The notes under the pieces: generated by a model
What the model saw: the letters and a program-made list of their open reading frames with translations, nothing else
Told to the model about the DNA's origin: nothing
Database searches by the model: none
Shown here: one piece after another, positions 17,496-25,515 of the stretch
How positions within the stretch are numbered: the stretch's first letter is position 1
Layout of the letters: the number at the start of each line of letters is the position of its first letter
Origin: Phycisphaerae bacterium
Lineage (GTDB): Bacteria > Chloroflexota > Anaerolineae > 4572-78 > J111
Assembly (NCBI GenBank): GCA_028285035.1
Contig: JANQQF010000156.1
Span: 1-64,000, forward strand
Direction: 5' to 3'
Length of the DNA: 64,000 bases
Translations under genes and position numbers: made by a program

Positions 17496-18848
17496 TTAAT
17501 ATTCCCGTAAGATCCAATCTTTATGGGCCCAAGAATGCGTTTCTTTAGTAAGATCAATTGTGGGATCGATTAAGAGCTGGCTGGGCCGTCCATTGAGACT
17601 GACATAAGCTTCAGCTCGGACTTCCACCTCCGAAAGTCCCTGCAATTTCAAATAATCTTCAAGATAATGGGCGAATTCCAGAATCATATCCGGCTGAAAC
17701 GACATTTGCTTCTCTTGCTGATAGGTCAAATGATCGCTAGGAAAAACGGGCCAGCTTCGTCCTGATTGGGTATCGGTGACATAAAATGTGACATGTCCTG
17801 TCTTTTCCGCCAGCATCACATTCCAAGCATAACGATAGCCTTCCTCCGTCCAAAGCAAATCACCGGGGTAAAGCCAGTGGCGAAGTGGGAACAAAATTTG
17901 AAACGTGAAAAAAAGAAAAAGTACGACGAAAATTGGACAAACCTGGCGTAGGCTGTACTTAGGCAGGGTTATGTGATTGAGGGGTTGAGGCATTTGTAGT
18001 TTACTCCCAAAGATTGGGGTTAGAATTCGGCCAATCTTGCGAAAATCATCAGTTGAGAAAAAGATAAGGGTACAGGCAATCATAATGTAGGGGAACATGC
18101 CGATGTGGAAAAGGATACCGGTCATCAAGTGGAAAACAATCACGGCAAGATAGGCGAAGGGCCGGGTGGGTCGATATAGGAGCAAAAAGGGGATAGTTAG
18201 GTCATAAATCGCGCCACCCCAACTCATCACGTGAGCCATCCACGGCAGGTCAAACAGCCAGCCGATGAGCGGAAAATCTGTATTTCCCGCCAGCCAGATT
18301 TTGAGCGGCATCCCCAAAACAAGCCAATCATATTTGAGTTTGGCAATTCCCGCGAAAAAATAAACTAGCCCGACTTGTAGGCGCAAAGCCGCTAAACTCC
18401 AGGTAGGTGCTACCCCCCTTTTTAGACTAGGCCAAATCAGAGTATCGATAGAGATATCACGATGAAGGGGCAAAAAAACAAGCAGAAAGCTTAACAGAGA
18501 GATAAAGTAGTAGTGGTTGAGATAGTAGGTTTTGTCCAACAATTCGGTGTAAGTAAAGAGGAGAAAAAAGGTGATTGTGCTAAAGCGATAAAACAGACCA
18601 GCCGCAATGCTCAAAGAGAGTAGAGCAACGAGAATGAAGACGATATAAAGCCACACCCCTGGCAACGGCTTCACCCAGCCAAAGCCATAGTAAGTGAAGT
18701 GGAAATCCGGGGTGAGATAAAATCGCTCAATCCAGCCGTTCGCCATAAAACGAATGGTGCTAACAAACATCAGTAGCCCAAAGACAATTCGAAATAGCAC
18801 CAAGGGTGAAATTGAGGTTGGTTGTAAGAGCCGATCAATCACCGTCAT
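17496..18848 (-). CDS. HTTM-domain (vitamin K-dependent gamma-carboxylase-like) membrane protein
   Basis: 450-residue polytopic protein with about eight membrane helices and a C-terminal soluble domain (about residues 310-450). The HTTM pattern is seen in LVLFRIVFGLLMFVSTIRF at the start, the LLDKTYYLNHYYFISLLSFL segment and LQVGLVYFFAGIAKLKYDWL. The C-terminal part (RYAWNVMLAEKTGHVTFYVT) fits the bacterial VKGC-like group. The family includes gamma-carboxylase homologues, but bacterial roles are mostly unknown. Its start overlaps the stop of the upstream imelysin-like gene by 14 bp, so it is translationally coupled. Co-occurrence with imelysins and a di-haem protein suggests a part in metal uptake or maturation. 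A decayed second copy is at 20095-20160. Confidence 0.85.
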   Translation of the reverse strand: MTVIDRLLQPTSISPLVLFRIVFGLLMFVSTIRFMANGWIERFYLTPDFHFTYYGFGWVKPLPGVWLYIVFILVALLSLSIAAGLFYRFSTITFFLLFTYTELLDKTYYLNHYYFISLLSFLLVFLPLHRDISIDTLIWPSLKRGVAPTWSLAALRLQVGLVYFFAGIAKLKYDWLVLGMPLKIWLAGNTDFPLIGWLFDLPWMAHVMSWGGAIYDLTIPFLLLYRPTRPFAYLAVIVFHLMTGILFHIGMFPYIMIACTLIFFSTDDFRKIGRILTPIFGSKLQMPQPLNHITLPKYSLRQVCPIFVVLFLFFTFQILFPLRHWLYPGDLLWTEEGYRYAWNVMLAEKTGHVTFYVTDTQSGRSWPVFPSDHLTYQQEKQMSFQPDMILEFAHYLEDYLKLQGLSEVEVRAEAYVSLNGRPSQLLIDPTIDLTKETHSWAHKDWILREY

Positions 18849-19971
18849 TGTCGCTAAAAGTTATAGTAATGCCAAGCTGATTAGCCATATCGGCCTTAAA
18901 GAGCACAATCAGCTTTTTGGCCTCATTAAACGCCTGTTGCACAGTTTCAGGGTCTTCGGTCACAGCGGTCTGCAAGTTAGGCGAGATCGCCTCTAAAGCA
19001 GCAATGGTCACTTCAATCTGTTCATTGATGGCTGTCGAGAGCGGCTGTGGTCGATCACCTGCCTCCAAAAAATCAAGATAATCGGCTAAGCCCACATTGA
19101 AGGTCAGTTGTAAGCCGCGAAGATTGTTGATCAGTAACGGGACAGTGTGTTGACCAAAGGGAGATTCAACCGCATCAGGCTCAGGGTTTCCTTGAATACC
19201 AGTTAATGGAAAATTAATTTTGTTATTAGCCACATTTTCCACCACGACAATCATTTCATTGGCCAACATGCTCACTGAACCTTGAATATTGTTGTTGCTA
19301 AAATCGGCCTCAATAAAAGCCTGTGCTTGATTATCCCCCTCCGCCGACCACATCGACAGCAGTTGTTGGCTTTTGTTATCTAAATTTTCAGTGAGGCTGA
19401 CCATATAAGCCATACGTCGAGGTTCTGACACCAGCTTTTCGGTAATCTCTTCATTGGTTAGATTTGGATCAAAAATCAGATATTCTATCGCCGTTAGCCC
19501 CTTTGACGTCGAGCCAATTGACTCGATAAAGGTTTCGTTAATTGGAGTATCAACTTCAGTAATAAATTTTTCGATAAAGTTTGTGTTAATCGGCCACTTT
19601 TTGATTTGGTTATGGATAATCATTGTGAAGCGAAAGCCAAGATGTTCGGCCTTAGCCCAGGCTTCGGCGGTTGATCGCCATTGTGTTTGTAGCTGTGTCA
19701 GTGTTTCAGCGGTGGGGTCATCCCTAAAATCATAAGCAGCTTGCTCTAAGAGCTCTGTCTCGATAATAAATGCTTCGTGAAGCGGCATAATGCTTTCCGT
19801 GACAGTATTCTCCAACATCCCACGCCGATCAAAGCCATCATCAACAGGGACGGGGGTCTCAGTTACTTCTACCTCTGCCTCAGCTTCTACTTCAGGGGGC
19901 GTGGGGCTACAGTTCGATATAAGAAAACTAACCAATAAAAGGGACATAAAACGCAACCAAAAAATCTTCAT
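18835..19971 (-). CDS. imelysin-like (M75) lipoprotein, copy 1
   Basis: 378 residues. The lipoprotein signal has lipobox LISNC, followed by a short E/V-rich linker and a two-lobed helical imelysin domain. The family core is present as STSKGLTAIEYLIFDPN; the His of the usual GxHxxE motif is Thr here. Imelysins are surface-anchored iron or haem-associated proteins with no proven peptidase activity. A near-copy lies immediately upstream (20147-21403), with long identical stretches such as WRSTAEAWA and FRFTMIIHNQIKKWPIN, so this is a tandem duplicate. The start was set at the ATG preceded by AGAAGAGAG; a GTG four codons upstream is open. Confidence 0.85.
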   Translation of the reverse strand: MKIFWLRFMSLLLVSFLISNCSPTPPEVEAEAEVEVTETPVPVDDGFDRRGMLENTVTESIMPLHEAFIIETELLEQAAYDFRDDPTAETLTQLQTQWRSTAEAWAKAEHLGFRFTMIIHNQIKKWPINTNFIEKFITEVDTPINETFIESIGSTSKGLTAIEYLIFDPNLTNEEITEKLVSEPRRMAYMVSLTENLDNKSQQLLSMWSAEGDNQAQAFIEADFSNNNIQGSVSMLANEMIVVVENVANNKINFPLTGIQGNPEPDAVESPFGQHTVPLLINNLRGLQLTFNVGLADYLDFLEAGDRPQPLSTAINEQIEVTIAALEAISPNLQTAVTEDPETVQQAFNEAKKLIVLFKADMANQLGITITFSDNDGD

Positions 19972-20094
19972 CTCTCTTCTCACAAAAGCTGTACATTGCT
20001 AACACTGGTAACTATTCAAAGGTGCATCATCTCGTCTTTAAATTCTAATTTGGGACGGTTTTGGGCGCAAACTTCTTGTTCCCAAAGATACAAA
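19972..20094. other. spacer between duplicated modules
   Basis: About 120 bp of degraded sequence. In the minus-strand frame that follows the HTTM remnant it stays open to a stop at about 20022-20024, but I recognise no domain in it. Confidence 0.4.
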
Positions 20095-20160
20095 TCGATA
20101 AACAGACCAGTAGCAATGCTCAAAGAGAGTAGGGCGTCAGGGACAATCAATCACCATCAT
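20095..20160 (-). pseudogene. remnant of a second HTTM gene
   Basis: The minus strand begins ATGGTGATTGATTG at 20160, overlapping the stop of imelysin-like copy 2 exactly as the intact HTTM gene overlaps copy 1. It stops within a few codons, then matches codons of the intact gene encoding LLSLSIAxGLF (18594-18635 in the intact copy; here 20095-20136). About 80 codons between the two matches are missing. This indicates duplication of an imelysin-HTTM unit followed by deletion of the second HTTM gene. Confidence 0.75.
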
Positions 20161-21403
20161 TGTCACTAAATGTTACGGTAATCCCCAATTGATTGGCCAT
20201 ATCGGCCTTAAACAGTATGACCAACTTTTTCGCCTCGTCAAACGCCTGTTGCACAGTTTCAGGATCTTCGGTCACAGCAGTCTGCAAGTTGGGCGAGATT
20301 GCTTCCAAAGCAACAATCGTTGTTTCAATCTGCTCGTTAATGGCTGTTGAGAGCGGCTGTGGACGATCACCTGCCTCTAAATAATCAAGATAGTCGGCCA
20401 ACCCGGCATTAAAGCTCAATTGCAATCCGCGAAGATTGTTGATCAGTACCGGCACACTGTGCTGGGCCAGGGGGGTCTCAACTGAGTCAGGTTGGGGTGT
20501 TCCCTGATTCCCTGCCAACGGCGCATTAATTTTACCATTAGCCACCTCTTCAACCATGACAATCATTTCATTGGCCAGCATACTCACTGAACCTTGAATA
20601 TTGTTGTTGTTAAAATCGGCCTCAATAAAAGCCTGAGCCTGATTATCTCCCTCTGCCGACCACATCAAGAGCAGTTCTCCACCTTTGGCGTGTAAATTTT
20701 CAGTGAGGCTCACCATATAATCCATACGCCGAGATTCTGACAGCAAATTTTCTGTAATCTCTTCATTCGTCAGATTTGGCTCAAAAATCATATACTCAAT
20801 CGCCGCTAGCCCCTTTGATGTAGAACCAGCAAACTCAATAAAGGTTTCGCTAATCGGAGTTTCGTTTTCAGTAATAAACTTCTCGATAAAGTCTATATTG
20901 ATGGGCCACTTTTTGATCTGATTATGGATAATCATTGTAAAGCGAAAACCGAGATGCTCAGCCCGCGCCCAGGCTTCAGCCGTTGATCGCCATTGAGCTT
21001 GCACTTGTGCCAATGTTTCAGGCGTCGGGTCATCTCGGAAATCATAGGCAGCTTGTTCTAAAGCCTCTGTCTCAATGACGAATGTTTCATGAAGCGGCAT
21101 AATGCTTTCAGCAACGATATTTTCAAACATTCCACGCCGATCAAACTCTTTCGCCGCAGGGATGGGTATTTCAACTTCTTCTGTCACTTCTACCACAACT
21201 TCTGTCTCAGCAACCTGAATATCAGTTTCAGCAACCTCAACCTCAATCTCAGCTTCAGAGACCTCAGCCTCGCTCTCAGTAACCTTAACTTCAGCCTCAG
21301 TCTCAGCCATAGCTTCCGCTTCTTCAGGTGGTGTCGAGCTACAGCTCGACAGAAGAAAACCAACTAATAAAAGAGCTATAAACCGCAGCAAAAAATTATT
21401 CAT
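20147..21403 (-). CDS. imelysin-like (M75) lipoprotein, copy 2
   Basis: 418 residues, paralogue of 18835-19971. The signal peptide has lipobox LLSSC. It is followed by about 75 residues of low-complexity E, V, A and T repeats (AETEAEVKVTESEAEVSEAE and similar), longer than in copy 1. The imelysin domain then starts at EFDRRGMFENIVAESIMPLH. The core motif is STSKGLAAIEYMIFEPN, with Ala in place of the His of GxHxxE. The C-terminal 100 residues are almost identical to copy 1. GAGGAATAGAG precedes the ATG. The di-haem oxidoreductase gene lies 34 bp upstream on the same strand, so the genes are very likely one operon. Confidence 0.87.
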   Translation of the reverse strand: MNNFLLRFIALLLVGFLLSSCSSTPPEEAEAMAETEAEVKVTESEAEVSEAEIEVEVAETDIQVAETEVVVEVTEEVEIPIPAAKEFDRRGMFENIVAESIMPLHETFVIETEALEQAAYDFRDDPTPETLAQVQAQWRSTAEAWARAEHLGFRFTMIIHNQIKKWPINIDFIEKFITENETPISETFIEFAGSTSKGLAAIEYMIFEPNLTNEEITENLLSESRRMDYMVSLTENLHAKGGELLLMWSAEGDNQAQAFIEADFNNNNIQGSVSMLANEMIVMVEEVANGKINAPLAGNQGTPQPDSVETPLAQHSVPVLINNLRGLQLSFNAGLADYLDYLEAGDRPQPLSTAINEQIETTIVALEAISPNLQTAVTEDPETVQQAFDEAKKLVILFKADMANQLGITVTFSDNDGD

Positions 21404-21437
21404 CTCTATTCCTCAAATAAAACCAAATTGTTAGATA

Positions 21438-22889
21438 TTACAACGACTTCAAAAACGAGATCAGGGCCTCTCGCTCTTCGGCTGAAAGTTGTAACACGCT
21501 ATCTTTGGCTGTCTCAGCCTCACCACCGTGCCAGAGCAACGCCTCAAGCAGATTACGGGCCCGGCCATCGTGCAGATAGGTAGTGTGGCCATTGACGGTT
21601 TCAAACAGGCCAATTCCCCAAAGCGGCGGGGTGCGCCACTCCTGCCCATCGGCCTGAAAATCAGGCCGACCATCTGCCAAACCTTCGCCCATATCGTGTA
21701 GGAGTAAATCAGTGTAAGGATAAATTGTCTGGTGAGAGAGGGCCGGAATCGTCAGATGGACACCTGTCTCGTGTTTTGGGGTATGACATTGAGCACAGCC
21801 AATTTCATGAAAAATCGCTTTACCCCTCAGCACGATTTCATCTGCCCAATCCCGACGTGCGGGGACGGCAAGGGTGCTAGAGTAGAGAACCACTTTTAGA
21901 AAATCATCATCCGCGATTTCAGGCTGTCCGCCATGAGGGGCCGCCTGACAATCGGTTTGGCCTTCGTGGCAGTTGTCGTTGGGAAACAAGGCCGTGGCGA
22001 TCCCCATATCGCCATTGAAGGCCCCAGCTACTTGTTGCACCAGATTAGGCTGATTGGCCTTCCAGCCAAAGCGGCCCATCGCCATTCGATTGTTGTACGC
22101 ATCCCAGACATAGTTCGGGCGCCCCGAAATGCCATCGCCATCCTGGTCTATCGGATCGGCAAGCTCAAGCAGCCGTGCTTCAGGAATGGCCTCCAGTAAG
22201 CCCAAACCAATCATCTGGTTCGCCACCCGAGGCGACATCATCGCCTCGGGGTGTAGCTCACCATAAGCTAAATCGGTCAGGGTGTAGGTCGGTTTTCGTA
22301 GGCTGTAGGGGGTTCCATCGGCAAAAGTACCTTCAATTTTTTCATACTCGATCTTGATATTACCCTCTGCCGCCACTTCTAGGATCGCTTGGTTTTGAAA
22401 TTGACCACCATAGGTCGGCTCGGGCACTGGGGCGTGGTAGAGGTTCTCGCCGGGAATACTGAGGCGGATCAAAAATCCGGTTGGGGTCTCCCCATCAAAT
22501 TCGGGAGCGCGACCTCGGCCATCTTTGAAATGACAGCCCGCACAGGAACGGGCATTAAACATCGGTCCCAAACCATCCCGGGCTGTGGTTGACGCAGGCG
22601 CCGTCACCCAATTTTGATTGAAGAAAGAATTGCCCACAAAAAAGAGTAGCTCATCCATTCCCTGCAAGCCAGGAGCGGGTTGGGCAAAGGCATTGGGGGT
22701 GGTGTTAAAAATCGTGGTCTGCCCACCAGACAATTCCTCATTTTCCTCAAGCAACTCGTCGTATTGACCAACAACCTCAGTTTCTACAGGTGTTTCATCA
22801 ACTTGGCATCCTGTAGAAATGAGTATCATCCCAACCAAAATACAAATTGTGTTAACAATTCCTAAAATTGTGCGATATGATCCCAACAT
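21438..22889 (-). CDS. di-haem oxidoreductase (DUF1111) lipoprotein
   Basis: 483 residues. The N-terminal signal has lipobox-like LISTGC. Two c-type haem motifs are present: SCAGCHFKDGRG (about residue 110) and GCAQCHTPKHETG (about residue 370). The C-terminal NGHTTYLHDGRARNLLEALLWHGGEA is characteristic of DUF1111 di-haem proteins and MauG/cytochrome c peroxidase relatives. It is exported and membrane-anchored, and could oxidise Fe(II) or peroxide-dependent substrates for the imelysins; this is inferred from the recurrent DUF1111-imelysin pairing in bacteria. The start was set at the ATG with GGGGG 3 nt upstream; a TTG four codons earlier is open. Confidence 0.92.
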   Translation of the reverse strand: MLGSYRTILGIVNTICILVGMILISTGCQVDETPVETEVVGQYDELLEENEELSGGQTTIFNTTPNAFAQPAPGLQGMDELLFFVGNSFFNQNWVTAPASTTARDGLGPMFNARSCAGCHFKDGRGRAPEFDGETPTGFLIRLSIPGENLYHAPVPEPTYGGQFQNQAILEVAAEGNIKIEYEKIEGTFADGTPYSLRKPTYTLTDLAYGELHPEAMMSPRVANQMIGLGLLEAIPEARLLELADPIDQDGDGISGRPNYVWDAYNNRMAMGRFGWKANQPNLVQQVAGAFNGDMGIATALFPNDNCHEGQTDCQAAPHGGQPEIADDDFLKVVLYSSTLAVPARRDWADEIVLRGKAIFHEIGCAQCHTPKHETGVHLTIPALSHQTIYPYTDLLLHDMGEGLADGRPDFQADGQEWRTPPLWGIGLFETVNGHTTYLHDGRARNLLEALLWHGGEAETAKDSVLQLSAEEREALISFLKSL

Positions 22890-22910
22890 TTTCCCCCACA
22901 AAACAGTGAT

Positions 22911-22945
22911 CCCGAAGAACCATTCATCAAGAATGATCCTTCGGG
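22911..22945 (-). terminator. intercistronic hairpin between imelysin and di-haem genes
   Basis: 15-bp imperfect stem (CCCGAAGAACCATTC against GAATGATCCTTCGGG, 13 of 15 paired) with a 5-nt loop. On the minus strand it lies between the two genes and has a weak U-tract (CTGTTTTG). Partial termination or mRNA processing is plausible. Confidence 0.5.
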
Positions 22946-22976
22946 AATAAATATTGTTATTATTTAGATAGCTTTC

Positions 22977-24203
22977 TTATTCAGGCAAGGCTGTGTTGAT
23001 GGTCAGGCCCAAGGCACTGGCCACCTCAGAGATTTTGTCCCCTTGATCCTGTAAGGTCGTGACCGCCTCAAGCACCTTTGGGCGCTCATCAGGTAAAACG
23101 ATAGCCTGATCAAACGGCACGTGAATTTCGCCTACCTCCACCATACTCTGATCGAGCAAAGCAACCATCTGGCTGTTCAAGTCTGCATCAACTACTTCAA
23201 CCACTTCAGCGATTGAGGTACCGCTCACAACTGAGCCATCGAGGCGAGTGTAGGTGCCTTTGTAAACATTGACCACACCTTGATTATTAGTGATTATATC
23301 ACGGTGGGTATTGTCACTAAAACAAGAATGCTCGTCTTCTTGATCTTGGTTATCGTAGGCCGTAAACATTCGCTCACCCGCCAATTCTGACTTACTGAGT
23401 ACACCCAGACCCGTTAAGACCATTTGCAGGGCTTCATCAGAGTCGAGCGCCAGGAATTCTTCACGGTAGTTCCCAGATGCACTGGCGTCCCAGGCTGCCA
23501 CCATATCGGTCAAGTTTTCCACCAGTAATTCGGCGGTCAGTTTCAAATATTGGCCGCGACGATCTGCGTTCGGGCCATCTACATAGTCAGTATAAGAGCG
23601 TTGTCCAGCACTATCCTCGAACAAATCCTGCCCCCATAGCAAAAACTCAATGGCGTGGTAGCCGGTGCTGATGTTTTCCTCAGCCCCAACTTCGTTTAAG
23701 GAAACGAGGACATCTTTGGTGATTTCAGGGAACTCATCGGTACTGTTGATAATCCCACCATCATTGCCATCGACATAGTCCACATAATTCTCATCCAAAG
23801 GCCAAGCATTGAGCAATCCTTCCGGACCATCCTCATCATCGATGGGGCCGCCATAAAAACGGTAGGCTTCGGTCTGGCCGTATGGCTCGTTTGAGGCCAG
23901 CCAAGCATCTTTGGCGGCTTGGTGGGTTTCCTCAGATGGGTTATCAACAAATTCATTGATTTTTTCCTGCAATTCAACAGCGAGGGTGAGCGAGTCCTCA
24001 TAGCTGGCGTGAACAATATCAGCATACGTAACCAAGGCAGCTTGCTTCATCTCACCCAAATCATCACCACTCTCTTCTTCGATAGCTGCTTCCTCAGCCG
24101 GAGCTGGCTCGCTCTCAGCTGGGGCTTCTGGCGCGGGCTGCGGGCCACACGCAACCAATCCCAATAGTAACAACAACAGCAAAACAGTCGTCAAACGGTT
24201 CAT
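22977..24203 (-). CDS. imelysin-family lipoprotein (canonical motif)
   Basis: 408 residues. The signal peptide LLLLLLLGLVAC is a lipobox, followed by a Pro/Glu-rich linker. The helical M75 domain has the canonical core STGYHAIEFLLWGQDL (GxHxxE intact), AYRFYGGPIDDEDGPEG, and the region HSCFSDNTHRDI seen in the insulin-cleaving-membrane-protease-like imelysins. This is the full-length, motif-complete member of the locus and the best candidate for direct metal binding. The ATG is preceded by GAGGAGAG. Dyad and DtxR-like sequences lie 40-80 nt upstream of the start. Confidence 0.93.
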   Translation of the reverse strand: MNRLTTVLLLLLLLGLVACGPQPAPEAPAESEPAPAEEAAIEEESGDDLGEMKQAALVTYADIVHASYEDSLTLAVELQEKINEFVDNPSEETHQAAKDAWLASNEPYGQTEAYRFYGGPIDDEDGPEGLLNAWPLDENYVDYVDGNDGGIINSTDEFPEITKDVLVSLNEVGAEENISTGYHAIEFLLWGQDLFEDSAGQRSYTDYVDGPNADRRGQYLKLTAELLVENLTDMVAAWDASASGNYREEFLALDSDEALQMVLTGLGVLSKSELAGERMFTAYDNQDQEDEHSCFSDNTHRDIITNNQGVVNVYKGTYTRLDGSVVSGTSIAEVVEVVDADLNSQMVALLDQSMVEVGEIHVPFDQAIVLPDERPKVLEAVTTLQDQGDKISEVASALGLTINTALPE

Positions 24204-24526
24204 CAAATTCTCTCCTCAATAGTTAGTACAATTTTTTGATGGCAAAATAGTGACTATTTTCACGCGAATTAGCTTAACCTAACTCAAGAAGAGCATCAAT
24301 AGCCTACTGCTAAACAAAATAATGTCATTGCAAAATTCAATTGTTTAAAGTCGCAATCTCATTTTTTACCCAATGTTAAGTTCGTGATTGCATCTTGTGA
24401 AAAATAAAATAACTCTGTTTAGCACCTAGCCTTAACAACAAGCTATTGATAGGAACGAGGATTTGGGGTAGGCTCACAGTCATTGATTTAAGGGTATTCC
24501 CTACCAATTTTTGATGGAGATTGATG
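24204..24526. other. divergent intergenic region
   Basis: About 320 bp between the imelysin gene (minus) and the small CxH protein (plus). It carries the operator candidates at 24244-24282. No ORF or RNA gene is supported. Confidence 0.5.
24244..24282. promoter_or_regulatory. candidate metalloregulator operators upstream of imelysin
   Basis: A dyad AAAATAG-TGA-CTATTTT (24244-24260) is followed by GCGAATTAGCTTAACCTAA (24264-24282). The latter matches the 19-bp DtxR/IdeR consensus at 13 positions, almost all in the centre and right half. Position and context suggest iron control; the match is partial. Confidence 0.35.
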
Positions 24527-24943
24527 ATGTGCAACAAATTAACCCCACTCGCTTCGAGCAATGATTACCGCCAAATCTTCCGATGTGAACACGGCACAAT
24601 TCATTTAAACTGGGATTTGGTCACAATGTACTTAGACGAACCAACGCTTGGACAACTACTGCGCGTTTTAGAAATGGGTCAGTCATTAACAGACCCAGGT
24701 CATGTTCAAGATGGGGTCTGTTTTGTTTTTTATCATAAAAAAGATTATTTCCAGATTTGGATTCGTAATGCCGCGATCAATGTATCTCCAGCCGAATTTA
24801 AGATTTTAACTGATCTTGTTCAAACCGCCTCTCAAAATCTACAGAATTCCCCAAGGTCAGCCCCCAAAAAATTAGATGATGAGATCAATCATTTTTATCG
24901 TTTAGGAAAGGCTGCGCCCAGTCAGCATTTTTCTCTGAACTAG
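24527..24943 (+). CDS. small CxHxT-type cytosolic protein, copy A (DUF6686-like)
   Basis: 138 residues, no signal peptide. The core is RCEHGTIHLNWDLVTMYLDE, shared with the paralogue at 25136-25489 as C-[EQ]-H-x-T-x-H-x-x-W-D. It then has GVCFVFYHKKDYFQIWI and a C-terminal helical segment EFKILTDLVQTASQN. I recall small proteins of this shape beside imelysin genes in Bacteroidota (DUF6686-like), but the assignment is tentative. Cys and His residues could bind metal or haem. The start was placed at the second of two adjacent ATGs, 7 nt from GGAG, because it aligns with the paralogue (MCNKLT / MWCDNLT). Confidence 0.6.
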   Translation: MCNKLTPLASSNDYRQIFRCEHGTIHLNWDLVTMYLDEPTLGQLLRVLEMGQSLTDPGHVQDGVCFVFYHKKDYFQIWIRNAAINVSPAEFKILTDLVQTASQNLQNSPRSAPKKLDDEINHFYRLGKAAPSQHFSLN

Positions 24944-25135
24944 GTATCGACAGAATGAATCCGGTAACGTAGGAGCGCCCACAAGGGACGCCCGAAGCTG
25001 AGTAAACACAAGGCATTATCCCTACAAGTGCCCTCGATTTTTTGGGTAAAGCCTATCATCATAATTACCAAAATAAATATTCAATTTTTATCAATCTATG
25101 CGAACCCATCAACAAGTACATTGGAGGAGAAAGCG

Positions 25136-25489
25136 ATGTGGTGCGACAATCTTACGATTTTAACAAAAATTGAGGCATTTCGATTTGTGGGATATTGCCA
25201 ACATGACACGTTTCATATTGCCTGGGATTATTTGATGTTGCATTTACAAGCCTCTGACTTTAAGCGTTTGGTCAAATGTTTAGAGCAGGGCCTCACCACA
25301 GTTCAGCTTGGGGAAATTGAGGATAAGGGGTTCTGCCGTATCGTCCAGCAAGAAAACGGCTATTATCAGGTTTGGTTAGGAGACATTCTCATCTTTCTGA
25401 CAACAGCCGAGTTTTTAAAGTTCGCCAATCTCCTACGTCGGGCAAGTCAAAAAATGGGCCGATGGGCCAGCCCCATCGCGGTTTTATAG
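25136..25489 (+). CDS. small CxHxT-type cytosolic protein, copy B
   Basis: 117 residues, paralogue of the gene 190 bp upstream. Shared elements are YCQHDTFHIAWDYLMLHL, GFCRIVQQENGYYQVWLGD and the C-terminal EFLKFANLLRRASQKM. GGAGGAG lies 6 nt before the ATG, so 36 codons of the longest frame were removed. It converges on the lipoprotein gene at 25512-26684 with a hairpin that contains both stop codons. Function not recognised; the location inside the imelysin locus suggests a cytosolic or regulatory partner. Confidence 0.6.
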   Translation: MWCDNLTILTKIEAFRFVGYCQHDTFHIAWDYLMLHLQASDFKRLVKCLEQGLTTVQLGEIEDKGFCRIVQQENGYYQVWLGDILIFLTTAEFLKFANLLRRASQKMGRWASPIAVL

Positions 25490-25515
25490 GCCCTATCGCT
25501 ACTTGATAGGCCTAT
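25486..25515. terminator. bidirectional hairpin over two convergent stop codons
   Basis: ATAGGCC-CTATC / GATAGGCCTAT stem with one bulge and a 7-nt loop. The stop codons of both flanking genes lie in the stem. Confidence 0.6.

Noticed and set aside
24244..24282. Fur box upstream of imelysin
   Set aside because: No GATAATGATAATCATTATC-like 19-mer is found; the partial DtxR-like match is better but still weak.
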